Source: an uncultured Bdellovibrionales bacterium (GTDB lineage Bacteria > Bdellovibrionota > FAC87 > UBA2466). Taken from it: a stretch of 46,041 nt of DNA. Under the pieces are notes generated by a model. That model searched no databases, had not been told where the DNA came from, and saw only the letters and a list, made by a program, of their open reading frames with translations. The position numbers were made by a program, and so were the translations under genes. This document shows, one piece after another, positions 23,826-33,591 of the stretch. The stretch spans positions 1 to 46,041 of the forward strand of contig CALCZU010000028.1 of NCBI GenBank assembly GCA_937903155.1, written 5' to 3'. The number at the start of each line of letters is the position of its first letter. The stretch's first letter is position 1.

Positions 23826-25835
23826 CTATTTATTAATAGTGTTTCGCCAGGCTTCCCAAAGCATAACCATCGCTAGCGTGTCTAATTCACAGTATCGCAG
23901 CAATGCCGATTCGATGCATGAGCGTTGGTCTTTCGACAAGTCGCTAAACTGGAGACGGCAATATCCCATCATCGCAGCGCCCCCGTCGCGGAGTTCGCTA
24001 TCGTCGCCTTCTCCGAAGGCATCATCGAGTGATTCGCGGGTGAGAGAAATATCCGGGAAAATAGGTCCGAGATCGTGATAGGGGTCTCGAACGACTCCGT
24101 TCTCGAGAATGACCCAGGTCTTTTTATCATAGTTTAGACTTTTAACGGCTTTGTCTTTTTCGTAGATTTCCTTGGAGTACTTTTCTTTTAAGTAATCGGA
24201 CGAATTTAGAATCGCGGGAAGGACAGCCTTTAGAGAATTCGAGCCTCCCATCTGAGGGTGATAGTAAAACCAGATGACGTATTGGAGAAGATCCACAAAT
24301 TCTCTTTTTGGAACCCATTTTCCAAAAAGAAATTCGTTTTCTGAGGTCGGACTGATAAACGTTTTTAACCAAGCGATTAACTCGTGTTTGTCTTTCTCTT
24401 CGGAGTTGTGAAGTTGCTTTAAAATTTGGTTCAGTACAGTGTTTTCGTGGCTCGCGTATCTAAATATTGTTCCTTGATCATTCGACAAGGCTTTTTTCAA
24501 CTGTCTTACGAATTCGAAGTTCGGAAAAAATCCGGGGTCGGTGTTGATCCACTGAGTTTTGTGTTCAATTTTTCCATTTTCATCCATCAGGTGATGAGAG
24601 AATTGAAAAGCGATTTGTTCATAGGGGCGTCGACCCTTATTAAAGGGGATTGCGACCATCGCGGTTTCGAAATCAATAAAATGGAAGGGTTTTGGAAGGT
24701 CCATTGCATCCTGGATATCGGGATGAAGAAACGGCTTCGAATCTGACACGCGTGCTTTTTGAATTTGCAAAAGCTTGCGTTCGAGATTCGTCATTCCTCC
24801 GAATGGATTGGTCTCTTCGAAGTTTCGTGTCTTCTCCGCTGTAATGTCCTCTTCTGTCAGATCTTCGAGATAAAAAATCTTCTTATCGATGAATTTGCGA
24901 GTTGGCGCATACCAAAGATCAAAAGATTTTGGCTTTGCGACAGAGGGATCCAACCCTGCATCTTTCCAACACTCTTCGAACCCGCTTTTTTGATCGGGAT
25001 AATCTCGTGGGTCGACTCGGTATTCGCACGACTTGCATTCTTTTTTGATCTGAATCGAGGCTTTTTGATCCTTTTCATAGAGATCGGATAGCCCTTGGAC
25101 CCATTCGGAGTAGGTTTGGTTGTTTCGTTCGGATAAAACTTCCTTTCGGTCGCGGCTTTCGTGAATGGCTTTGACCGGTTCGCGAACATCGACAAGTTTT
25201 AAGAGTTTCTCATGAAGCACTTCGGCGCTCAGAGGTTCGGTTTTAATCGTTCCGTCGCGCAAAATTTTAAATTTCTGATTCAGTCCTTCGATGGGCGACA
25301 TTTTATTTTTATCCACGAGATAGAGAAAAGGCAGAATGTGATAGTCGGGGAAAGCTTTTTGCAAAACCCAAGTTTGATAAGCGACGTCGTAGAGGTAGTG
25401 AGTCATTTTATTTTGATAGAGTTCACCTTTTTTGGTGAAAAACTCCTGACCGTCGTAGCTTTTTGCTTTCACTTCGATGAGCTCGAGCGTTTTGCCATTC
25501 TTTTTTAAGACGTCGACTTTTACATAATGGTTTTTATATCGGATCGAAGCTTCGAAGAGAGTGACCTCATCGTTGAGAAGATGTTTCTGAGTTTCGGTAA
25601 AAGCCTTGTCATAATCCTTTTCTGTAATTTCGTAGCCTGGAGCTTCATATTCTTGCGCGAGTCTTCCTACTTGAAAGCCGCCTCGCGCGAGTGCCTTTAA
25701 GAAACCGTCGTCGAGTTTCCGATCCGCATACTCGGGCTTTTGCGTATAAAAAAGTTTACGCGGACATTCTGAAGCCTTCATGAAACGCGATTTGGTGAGA
25801 AGGCGCGCCTTCGGGCGAGAGGAGGATTGAGACAT
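23826..25835 (-). CDS. DUF2779 protein: Cas4/RecB-like nuclease domain plus DEDD-like domain
   Basis: 669 residues from ATG 25835, chosen because AAGGA precedes it and longer starts run into the divergent carbonic anhydrase gene. The N-terminal half has the PD-(D/E)XK pattern Asp108, then Glu121-x-Lys123 in LIEVKAK, and four cysteines placed as in Fe-S nucleases of the Cas4/AddB type: Cys24 in SECPRK, Cys267 and Cys270 in CKSC, Cys289 in EECW. The C-terminal DUF2779 half begins HFIDFET (Asp388, Glu390) and ends RYCELDTLAMV, resembling a DEDD exonuclease. Such two-nuclease proteins are widespread and uncharacterised. No CRISPR genes are present, so a DNA repair or defence role is open. Confidence 0.85.
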   Translation of the reverse strand: MSQSSSRPKARLLTKSRFMKASECPRKLFYTQKPEYADRKLDDGFLKALARGGFQVGRLAQEYEAPGYEITEKDYDKAFTETQKHLLNDEVTLFEASIRYKNHYVKVDVLKKNGKTLELIEVKAKSYDGQEFFTKKGELYQNKMTHYLYDVAYQTWVLQKAFPDYHILPFLYLVDKNKMSPIEGLNQKFKILRDGTIKTEPLSAEVLHEKLLKLVDVREPVKAIHESRDRKEVLSERNNQTYSEWVQGLSDLYEKDQKASIQIKKECKSCEYRVDPRDYPDQKSGFEECWKDAGLDPSVAKPKSFDLWYAPTRKFIDKKIFYLEDLTEEDITAEKTRNFEETNPFGGMTNLERKLLQIQKARVSDSKPFLHPDIQDAMDLPKPFHFIDFETAMVAIPFNKGRRPYEQIAFQFSHHLMDENGKIEHKTQWINTDPGFFPNFEFVRQLKKALSNDQGTIFRYASHENTVLNQILKQLHNSEEKDKHELIAWLKTFISPTSENEFLFGKWVPKREFVDLLQYVIWFYYHPQMGGSNSLKAVLPAILNSSDYLKEKYSKEIYEKDKAVKSLNYDKKTWVILENGVVRDPYHDLGPIFPDISLTRESLDDAFGEGDDSELRDGGAAMMGYCRLQFSDLSKDQRSCIESALLRYCELDTLAMVMLWEAWRNTINK

Positions 25836-25940
25836 GGGGTGAAATCCTTTGATATGATTGTGGGGCCAAGATTTGCAATCGTCGGAGATTCTCTCTATTT
25901 TACTCTGAATAGACCACAGTGAGAACAACGGTGAGAAAAA

Positions 25941-26576
25941 ATGCCAAAATCTAATGTAATTACAGCCACTAAAGCTCTTAAGCGCTTGCGAGAGGGAAAT
26001 CGGCGTTTTGCTAAAAACCGGCGAACGGGGCTTTTGGACGGTGAGCAAGACATTCGAAAATTGATGCTGAAGTCTCGGGGCCCGTTTGCGATTATTTTGT
26101 CATGCTCTGATTCGCGAGCACCTTCCGAGATTTTGTTTGATCAAGGGCTAGGAGATCTTTTTGTGATTCGGGTCGCAGGAAATATCGTGGCGCCTTCACT
26201 CATCGGGAGCATCGAATTTGCCGCGGCGACGACAGAAGCTCGCCTTGTGATTGTCATGGGTCACACCGAGTGCGGCGCGATTCAAGCGACGTACGAATCC
26301 CTCGTGGATAAAAAAGCGAGTCTTTCGGAAAATCTCGCCGATATCGTTAAGCGTATTCGACCCCATATCCGTCGACTCATCGCAAAACACAAAGACACGC
26401 TCTCTCGTGAAGAAATTTTACGAAAGGCAGTAGGGGCGAATGTGCTGGCCTCGGTCGAACGTCTTCGCCATGCGAGTCCGTTTTTAGAAAAGATGATCCG
26501 CAGTCGCAAACTAATGATTGTCGGCGCTAAGTACGATATTCAAACAGGCGAAGTCGATTTTTTCGAAGTGGGTTAA
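25941..26576 (+). CDS. beta-carbonic anhydrase
   Basis: 211 residues, the normal length of the beta class, which interconverts CO2 and bicarbonate. Zinc ligands and the Asp-Arg dyad are clear: Cys55, Asp57 and Arg59 in CSDSR, then His108 and Cys111 in GHTECGAI. The conserved RVAGNIV follows the first motif. No signal peptide, so cytoplasmic. GGTGAG is a modest ribosome site. The stop abuts the convergent ABC transporter stop with no spacing. Its bicarbonate could serve ferredoxin-dependent carboxylation by KorAB or biotin carboxylases, but this is only a general remark. Confidence 0.95.
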   Translation: MPKSNVITATKALKRLREGNRRFAKNRRTGLLDGEQDIRKLMLKSRGPFAIILSCSDSRAPSEILFDQGLGDLFVIRVAGNIVAPSLIGSIEFAAATTEARLVIVMGHTECGAIQATYESLVDKKASLSENLADIVKRIRPHIRRLIAKHKDTLSREEILRKAVGANVLASVERLRHASPFLEKMIRSRKLMIVGAKYDIQTGEVDFFEVG

Positions 26577-28421
26577 TTACACATAGCCGCTGGCTTGGAG
26601 CGCGAAGAGTTCCGCATACCGGCCTTTCGCGTTGATGAGCGAGGTGTGGGTTCCTTGCTCAATAATTTTCCCTCCTTCGACCACAATGATCCGATCTGCC
26701 ATTCTGACGGTTGGGAAGCGGTGAGAAATTAGAATAGCGGTGCGTCCTTTGGTGAGCTCACGGAATCTTTCGAAAACGGCTTGCTCAGCTTCGGCATCTA
26801 ATGCGGCGGTCGGCTCGTCTAAGATGAGAATATCCGATTCTTCACGCATAAACGCTCTGGCGAGAGCGATTTTCTGCCACTGGCCGCCGGAGAGTTCCTT
26901 TCCTTTTAGAAACCAACGACCCAAGGGCGTTTTTAATCCTTCGTCTAACGACTCGAGAATTTCAGTTCCTCCGCTGAGCGCGAGTGCTTTTTGAATCCGC
27001 TCTTCGTCCTCTAAGAAAGTCACATGGCCTAGGCCGATGTTTTCACCGAATGAAAGTTGGTAGCGATTAAAATCCTGAAAGACGACGCTGATTCGCTTTA
27101 GGAGAAGCACTTCGTCCCATTCTTCGAGATCTTTTCCATCCAAAAGGATTCGTCCTTCGGTCGGTGTATAAAGGCGAGTGAGAAGTTTAATCAGAGTCGT
27201 TTTGCCGGCGCCATTGTGACCAACGAGTGCCAGGCTTTGTCCCGCGGGAATTTCAAGCGTGATATTTCGAAGAGCCCAAGTTGTTTGATCGGGATACTGA
27301 AATCCAACATCTTCGAATTGCAGACCTTGGAATTGGGATGTGGGTTGCTTCGGCTTTTTCGCTTCTTCTTTTCGGCCCGTTGGAATTGAAAAGTACTCAA
27401 AGAGGTTCGACATGTAGAGATTATGTTCGTACATGCTTCCTACGGCCGTTAAACACGATTGAAAGGCTTGTTGCCCTTGGCGAAACGCAACGATGTAAAG
27501 TGTCATACTTCCGAGACTTAACTTTCCGGTGGCTGTTGCGACCGCAATGGCGAGGTAACAAATATAGAATGCCCCTGAAGCCAAGAGGGATAAGAGATAA
27601 GCCCAGACCGATCGTTCGACGGAAAGTTTTTTGTCTTGATTATAAAACTCTGTTCCTAACCGTTTGTAACGTTGAAGAAGTGTGGGACCCAGATTTAAAA
27701 CTTTTACTTCTTTAGCGTGCATGTCGGTTGCAAGGATATACTCGACGTAATTTAAGCGTCTTGTGTCCGCCGAGCGCCAGTTGCGAAGACGGAAAGCGAG
27801 ATTTGAAAATTTCATTTCCGAAATCGTCGCGGGAAGCGCTGCGAGGACCAAACCAGGCACTGCCCAGAAGCTGAAGGAAACGAGGAGCGCGATATATCCT
27901 GCGAGCGTTAATATATTTTGCGCGAGTGTCAGAAGATCGGTGACCATGGAAACGGGACGGGAGGAGGCTTCACGTCTGGCCTTCGTCAGTTGATCGTAGA
28001 ATTCAGAGTCTTCAAAGTGTTTGAGATCGAGAGTAAGCGCTTTTTCTAAAATTTTAATATTCACGTCGAGACCGAGCTTTGCGCCGAGGAGTGATCGATA
28101 TAAGAATAAAGCTCTTTGATTCAATGCCTGCAAAACAACGACTGCTAGTTCAATGAGTACCCAGTAAATAGTATCAGACCGAGATCCTGCGACGACACTG
28201 TCTACAATAAGCTTTCCAACGTAGGCGATCCCTAGGGGGAACAGCGCCGAGCTTAAAGTTAAGAACGAAATGATAATGCAAATGGTCGGTGAAGATTGCC
28301 ATGCGAGTTTTAAGCTGCGAGGCGTGTGGGTGAAACTGCTTTTAAGTGATTGAATACTTTTCTGAATCCATTGAACTTGCATGTTCCGCAGTTTAGCGCG
28401 AAATGCATCGGGATGTTGCAT
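26577..28421 (-). CDS. ABC exporter, fused membrane and ATPase domains
   Basis: 614 residues. Six membrane helices fill about 50-330, and the ATPase domain follows with Walker A GHNGAGKTT, Q-loop VVFQDFNRY, signature LSGGQWQK, Walker B DILILDEPT and H-loop LISHR. It is a homodimeric half-exporter of the type-IV fold. The substrate cannot be inferred; lipids, peptides or drugs are all possible. The start is uncertain between ATG 28421 and ATG 28382, as the first 13 residues are not conserved-looking and neither has a strong ribosome site. It ends tail-to-tail with the carbonic anhydrase gene. Confidence 0.9.
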   Translation of the reverse strand: MQHPDAFRAKLRNMQVQWIQKSIQSLKSSFTHTPRSLKLAWQSSPTICIIISFLTLSSALFPLGIAYVGKLIVDSVVAGSRSDTIYWVLIELAVVVLQALNQRALFLYRSLLGAKLGLDVNIKILEKALTLDLKHFEDSEFYDQLTKARREASSRPVSMVTDLLTLAQNILTLAGYIALLVSFSFWAVPGLVLAALPATISEMKFSNLAFRLRNWRSADTRRLNYVEYILATDMHAKEVKVLNLGPTLLQRYKRLGTEFYNQDKKLSVERSVWAYLLSLLASGAFYICYLAIAVATATGKLSLGSMTLYIVAFRQGQQAFQSCLTAVGSMYEHNLYMSNLFEYFSIPTGRKEEAKKPKQPTSQFQGLQFEDVGFQYPDQTTWALRNITLEIPAGQSLALVGHNGAGKTTLIKLLTRLYTPTEGRILLDGKDLEEWDEVLLLKRISVVFQDFNRYQLSFGENIGLGHVTFLEDEERIQKALALSGGTEILESLDEGLKTPLGRWFLKGKELSGGQWQKIALARAFMREESDILILDEPTAALDAEAEQAVFERFRELTKGRTAILISHRFPTVRMADRIIVVEGGKIIEQGTHTSLINAKGRYAELFALQASGYV

Positions 28422-28518
28422 AAAATTTCAATTAACGCAGCAGACTCTAAAGGAATAGCTCAGCGTTCGATCCAATTCTAAATGGCATTGAGTACAATAG
28501 AGGGAAAAGGAGCTAAAA

Positions 28519-29193
28519 ATGAACTCAATTTTCTATCGTGGCATGAGTGCGATTTTAATTCTCTTGGTTGCGCTTCCGGCGTTTGGAGATGTGGAAAAGC
28601 GAGTGAGAGTCGCGAGCGAGGTCGTCGTCAATCGGCAAACCTCCGCGAAACCGATTCCTCCTTATGTTTTGGCTGCAACAAAATGTGCCGCTTCTTTGAA
28701 GATCGTGAAAGCCGGATTGATTTGGGGAGGTGAGGGAAGTACGGGACTTGTCAGTTGTCGTACCGATAAAAACCAATGGAGTGCACCTTCCTTTTTCACG
28801 GTCGATGGAGTGAACTTTGGATTTCAGATAGGGGTTCAATTTTTAGAATCGGTGATGCTTTTTATCACGGACGAAGCTCGTAAAATTTTAGAACACGGGA
28901 CGTTTCAAATGGGAGCGGATTTAAGCGTCGCTGCGGGACCTGTGGGCGGTGGCGGTGGAATTGGAGAAATTCCCAACGCTCAAGTCCTTACTTACGACCG
29001 AGCTGTGGGACTTTATGCCGGCGTGACGATTAAAGGGGTTTACGTGGGGCATGATAAATCGCGCAATGCTGAAGTTTACGGGGAAGAAAAAACGCCTGCC
29101 GACATTCTTGCACTCGATGGCAGCCAAGCGCCGAATTCAGTTCAGCCACTTCTTTCAACGTACAGGCAATATCTCCCGCTTTCGCTGGAGTAA
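28519..29193 (+). CDS. exported SYLF-domain (YSC84-related) protein
   Basis: 224 residues with a signal peptide (about 1-23, ending AFG). The rest is a SYLF domain as in YSC84 and bacterial homologues: AATKCAASLKIVKAGLIWGGEGSTGL, NQWSAPSFFTVDGVNFGFQIG, FQMGADLSVAAGPVGGGGG, and AQVLTYDRAVGLYAGVTIKG. In eukaryotes SYLF binds lipids; bacterial members are periplasmic or outer-membrane lipid-associated proteins of unclear role. AAGGAG stands about 8 nt before the ATG and TACAAT (28493-28498) is a plausible -10, making it the first gene of a short transcript. Confidence 0.88.
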   Translation: MNSIFYRGMSAILILLVALPAFGDVEKRVRVASEVVVNRQTSAKPIPPYVLAATKCAASLKIVKAGLIWGGEGSTGLVSCRTDKNQWSAPSFFTVDGVNFGFQIGVQFLESVMLFITDEARKILEHGTFQMGADLSVAAGPVGGGGGIGEIPNAQVLTYDRAVGLYAGVTIKGVYVGHDKSRNAEVYGEEKTPADILALDGSQAPNSVQPLLSTYRQYLPLSLE

Positions 29194-29271
29194 TTGCCAG
29201 ACGCTCCCCTCTGATCCTTTCCAAATATCTTTGAAAGCGTTACCAAGCTTTGAAGAATGGAAGGGAAAAAA

Positions 29272-29466
29272 ATGCATATTATCGAACTCACAGATGAACA
29301 GGCGGAGAAACTCGAGGAAGCGACGGATCTTCTCGCAATGGAAATGGTTTTTTGTGATTCCTACGCAGATGCGGTTGAATGGCTTGCGACTCGGTATCTC
29401 TTGCAGAGAGGGCCCGAGTACGAAGCGATTTGGAACGATGAGATTTATTCGACCCATGTCAATTAA
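29272..29466 (+). CDS. small acidic protein of unknown function
   Basis: 64 residues from ATG 29272, preceded by GGAAGGGAAA as ribosome site; an in-frame ATG at 29257 would put the site inside the gene. The sequence is rich in Glu and Asp with helical pattern LTDEQAEKLEEATDLLAMEM. It contains one cysteine and no recognisable domain. It overlaps the convergent yaeQ stop by 4 nt. The good ribosome site and sensible length argue that it is translated. Confidence 0.6.
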   Translation: MHIIELTDEQAEKLEEATDLLAMEMVFCDSYADAVEWLATRYLLQRGPEYEAIWNDEIYSTHVN

Positions 29467-30002
29467 ACTAAAGAATGTTGCGAGACATCGGTCGCATACG
29501 TCTTGTCATTAACCGTGATGGCGAGCTCGCCCTCGTTGTACAAAAGTTCCCATTTATTGTCTTTTAAAAGCGTTTCCGACAGTGGGTTTAGAAAACGAGG
29601 AGGAATTGAAAAAATTTCGATTTCAGACTTTTTGTGAATCTCTTGCCCGGTCATTTCATCAAGCAGGATTTTTGGATCCCGATGAGTGTAGATAATCACT
29701 TTTTTCGCGGCTTTCGATGCTTTGTGAAGTCGCTTGGGCGAGGGGTTTCCGATATCAATCCATTTGAGAATTTGTCCTGTGAGATCCTTTACGTAAATCG
29801 CAGCATCATCGGGTGTTGCAATCCCTCCCGAAAACTCAATTCCTTCTTCGACGTTTAAACAGTAAGCAATCATTCGAGCCATAAGAAAGACTTCGGACTC
29901 GGACGGGTGTTTTGCTACTCTCAGTTCCAAAGTTTCATAGATGGCGCGGTCGACATCCGAAAGTTTGATATTGAACCGAATCATCGTGGAGTTGAGTGCC
30001 AT
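29463..30002 (-). CDS. yaeQ: YaeQ family protein
   Basis: 179 residues that align over the whole length with Escherichia coli YaeQ: the start MALNSTMIRFNIKLSDVDR, RVAKHPSESEVFLMARMIAYCLN, the acidic GQILKWIDIGNPSPKRLHKASKAAKKVIIY, and the C-terminal strands. YaeQ has a PD-(D/E)XK-like fold but lacks proven nuclease activity; it was reported as a suppressor related to haemolysin expression. Cytoplasmic. AGGA at about 9 nt precedes the ATG. It stands alone between two convergent genes. Confidence 0.92.
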   Translation of the reverse strand: MALNSTMIRFNIKLSDVDRAIYETLELRVAKHPSESEVFLMARMIAYCLNVEEGIEFSGGIATPDDAAIYVKDLTGQILKWIDIGNPSPKRLHKASKAAKKVIIYTHRDPKILLDEMTGQEIHKKSEIEIFSIPPRFLNPLSETLLKDNKWELLYNEGELAITVNDKTYATDVSQHSLV

Positions 30003-30137
30003 AGGGGAGCATCCTGACAGAGACGGCGGCGATGGGCAATCCCGAGCTGTAAAAATAGAACGGGCTAAAGCCTTAGATCCGTTTAGGTTTTAGCTAAACT
30101 TAAGTATTTTCGCTGAAGATGTGTTATCAGATGCCCC

Positions 30138-30617
30138 ATGGATTCCAATCTTTGTAGTTTTTGTCGCCTGCCTAAAGCAGTTTTAGCCTGCGAAGTCTGT
30201 GCGAACGCGCTTTGTAAGAAATGCGTTGTGATTCTTCCAAAAGAGAGCTTTTCGTTTTTAGAAACCATTCCTGAAGATCTCCGTCATAAAAACTATTGCG
30301 GATCTTGTTATGATGAAAAAGTCGCGCCAGAGTTAACCCTTTATCGAAGAACCTTTTATCAAGCTAAAAAAGTGAATGTTTTCGTCAAAGGACAAGGCGA
30401 AGAAATCCGTCTGATGAGTCAGAATCAAAAGCCATTAAAAGTCGTCGACTGCGTTGATAAAGATGAGACTTTACTCCGCCTTGCTTTCCTAGCGGCCCGC
30501 GCGGGCTTTAATACTTTAGTGAATGTCGATATCTCTCATAAAAAAGTTCGTAACGAAGGATACCAGACGACGAAATGGCAAGGTTCGGGCGTTCCGACTC
30601 AAACAGACCTCGATTAA
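30138..30617 (+). CDS. eight-cysteine FYVE-like zinc-finger protein with C-terminal domain
   Basis: 159 residues. The N-terminal 60 residues hold four CxxC pairs, Cys6/9, Cys18/21, Cys26/29 and Cys54/57, spaced x8, x4 and x24: the cross-brace layout of FYVE/PHD-type fingers that bind two zinc ions. The C-terminal part (about 75-159) is an alpha/beta domain with LRLAFLAARAGFNTLVNVDISHKKV, reminiscent of small YbjQ-like metal-binding domains, but the match is not strong. No signal peptide. The ribosome site is poor. It is convergent with a YheU-like gene, one base apart. Function unknown. Confidence 0.7.
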   Translation: MDSNLCSFCRLPKAVLACEVCANALCKKCVVILPKESFSFLETIPEDLRHKNYCGSCYDEKVAPELTLYRRTFYQAKKVNVFVKGQGEEIRLMSQNQKPLKVVDCVDKDETLLRLAFLAARAGFNTLVNVDISHKKVRNEGYQTTKWQGSGVPTQTDLD

Positions 30618-30618
30618 T

Positions 30619-30912
30619 CTATTTAGAGACGATAGAACAAGTCTCGGACGTTAAATCAAAAACAATTTTCAGATCTTTTCTTTGAAGCTGACGGCGAATG
30701 TCTTCAGTTTTTTTCTCGAGTGTGGCTTCGACCGCACCGTAGTCGGTGCCCTCACGCATCACAAATTCTTGAATCAGTTTGGCGAGCGTTTCAGGTTGAA
30801 GCATTTGATAATCGACTTCAACCCCTTCTTCTTTGGGTTCTTCTAACTGACTCTTGTAAGTTTCTTGCGAACTTTTTTCACCCGGTTCTAATTGCGAGAA
30901 TTCATCATTCAT
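30619..30912 (-). CDS. yheU: YheU (UPF0270) family protein with N-terminal extension
   Basis: 97 residues. From about residue 32 the sequence VDYQMLQPETLAKLIQEF and MREGTDYGAVEATLEKK, then RRQLQRKDLKIVFD, follows Escherichia coli YheU (UPF0270) closely. The first 30 residues, rich in Glu, Ser and Lys, are an extra extension not found in the 72-residue E. coli protein. Cytoplasmic, role unknown. Next to the start codon region there is no strong ribosome site. It is the upstream neighbour of a large repeat at 30958. Confidence 0.85.
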   Translation of the reverse strand: MNDEFSQLEPGEKSSQETYKSQLEEPKEEGVEVDYQMLQPETLAKLIQEFVMREGTDYGAVEATLEKKTEDIRRQLQRKDLKIVFDLTSETCSIVSK

Positions 30913-30957
30913 AAAAAAAGCATACCGCTTCTGTTAAAGATTACAATGTTGAAAGCC

Positions 30958-31047
30958 TGTCATTGCGAGGGTGCGCAGCACCCGCGGCAACCTTCCCAGC
31001 TCAGCACACAAAGGTTGCCGCGCGTGCTTCGCACGCTCGCAATGACA
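30958..31047. repeat. dispersed palindromic repeat, complete 90-bp copy
   Basis: Two hairpin units in inverted orientation: one half runs TGTCATTGCGAGG through CGGCAACCTT and the other AGGTTGCCG through CTCGCAATGACA. The whole element is thus a large imperfect palindrome with a central spacer CCCAGCTCAGCACACAA. It lies downstream of the SDR-like gene. Confidence 0.9.
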
Positions 31048-31079
31048 CAAGCTCTAAAAATCTTTTCGACATAGCAGGA

Positions 31080-32630
<1,551 letters not shown>

Positions 32631-32693
32631 TTTTTTTAATGGTTTACCTTAAGAACTTGCTAACTGCAAATAGCGTGGTAAGACCCAATCACT

Positions 32694-32793
32694 CATTAGG
32701 GGTGCTGGCCTTGGAGAACAAGACGTCGGCTGAGAGGACAATCGTTGTCCAACCCTTGAACCTGAACGGGATAATGCCCGCGGAGGAAAAATG
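32694..32793 (+). promoter_or_regulatory. TPP riboswitch (THI element) controlling the thiamine salvage operon
   Basis: The conserved landmarks are in order: AGGGGTGCT near 32698, CTGAGA (32730-32735), a P3a-like hairpin GGACAA/TTGTCC (32736-32741 with 32745-32750), ACCCTTGAACCTGA, GGGATAATGCCCGCGGAGG ending at 32786. The Shine-Dalgarno GGAGG (32782-32786) is the 3' conserved strand of the aptamer, and CATT (32694-32697) can pair with AATG (32790-32793), which includes the start codon. Binding of thiamine pyrophosphate should therefore block translation initiation of thiM directly. Confidence 0.95.
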
Positions 32794-33591
32794 GACGTCC
32801 AGTTATCTCTATTCAATGACCTGCAAAAAATTCGGGCTGAATCCCCGATTGTTCTAAATTTAACAAACCAAGTGGCGATGGATCTGAACGCGAATGCGCT
32901 GCTTGCGTTAGGTGCTTCTCCTATTATGGCGCATGCGGTGGAAGAGCTCTCTGAACTCGTGGCCCTTGCTTCTGCGACGGTGATTAATATTGGAACGCTC
33001 GATTCTGCCTTCATTCAAAGTGCGGATTTTGCAATCGATGAGTGCACAAAATTAAAAAAGCCGCTCGTTTTCGATCCCGTGGGAGCGGGAGCCAGTCGAT
33101 TGAGGTCAGAACTGGGACGGCACTATGCAAACGCGGGGAAGTTTACAGCCATTCGTGGGAATGCCTCTGAAATGGGAGTTCTTTTCGGAGAGGAAGTGCG
33201 GACGAGAGGGGTCGATGCTTCTCAAAGTTCTGAGTCCGTGATTTTGGTGATGGCACGAGCTTCTTTAAAAACTTCATCAGTCCTTGTGGTAAGTGGAGAA
33301 ACCGATTTTATCTTTCATCAAGGTAAAACTGTGAGCGTGCGAAATGGGGATCCATTGCTGACTCGAGTCACTGCGATGGGTTGTACGGCAACGAGTCTGA
33401 TGGGCGCTTTTATGGGAATCAATCCTTCGCCCTTCGAGGCTGCGATTCATACGATGGCCTTGATGGGAGTTGTCGGAGAAAAAGCGCGTAAAATTTCAAA
33501 TGGACCCGGAAGCTTTCGGACGGCTTTTTTGGATTGTCTTTTTTCTTTAGAGTTATCAGACCTTCGCAGTTTAAAGGTGGATGCCTTATGA
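32791..33591 (+). CDS. thiM: hydroxyethylthiazole kinase
   Basis: 266 residues, full length. Phosphorylates 4-methyl-5-(2-hydroxyethyl)thiazole to its phosphate in thiamine salvage. Family signatures: LNLTNQVAMDLNANALLALGAS at the N-terminus, FDPVGAGASRLR, RGNASEM and the C-terminal TAMGCTATSLMGAF with the catalytic cysteine. Translation is controlled by the TPP riboswitch whose 3' strand carries its ribosome site. The stop overlaps the start of thiED by 4 nt (ATGA), so the genes are coupled. Confidence 0.95.
   Translation: MDVQLSLFNDLQKIRAESPIVLNLTNQVAMDLNANALLALGASPIMAHAVEELSELVALASATVINIGTLDSAFIQSADFAIDECTKLKKPLVFDPVGAGASRLRSELGRHYANAGKFTAIRGNASEMGVLFGEEVRTRGVDASQSSESVILVMARASLKTSSVLVVSGETDFIFHQGKTVSVRNGDPLLTRVTAMGCTATSLMGAFMGINPSPFEAAIHTMALMGVVGEKARKISNGPGSFRTAFLDCLFSLELSDLRSLKVDAL

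Noticed and set aside
23826..25835. Cas4-like domain as evidence of a CRISPR system
   Set aside because: No cas1, cas2 or array in the window; the DUF2779 fusion is usually found outside CRISPR loci.
25835..26048. Longer start for the DUF2779 gene
   Set aside because: The extra 71 residues would overlap the divergent carbonic anhydrase and have no domain similarity.
29051..29512. 153-codon plus-strand frame overlapping the SYLF gene and yaeQ
   Set aside because: Conflicts with two supported genes and with the small acidic gene that has a ribosome site; composition is basic and unstructured.
30958..31047. Repeat as CRISPR or as an insertion sequence
   Set aside because: There are no regularly spaced direct repeats with spacers and no transposase; the copies are single and scattered.
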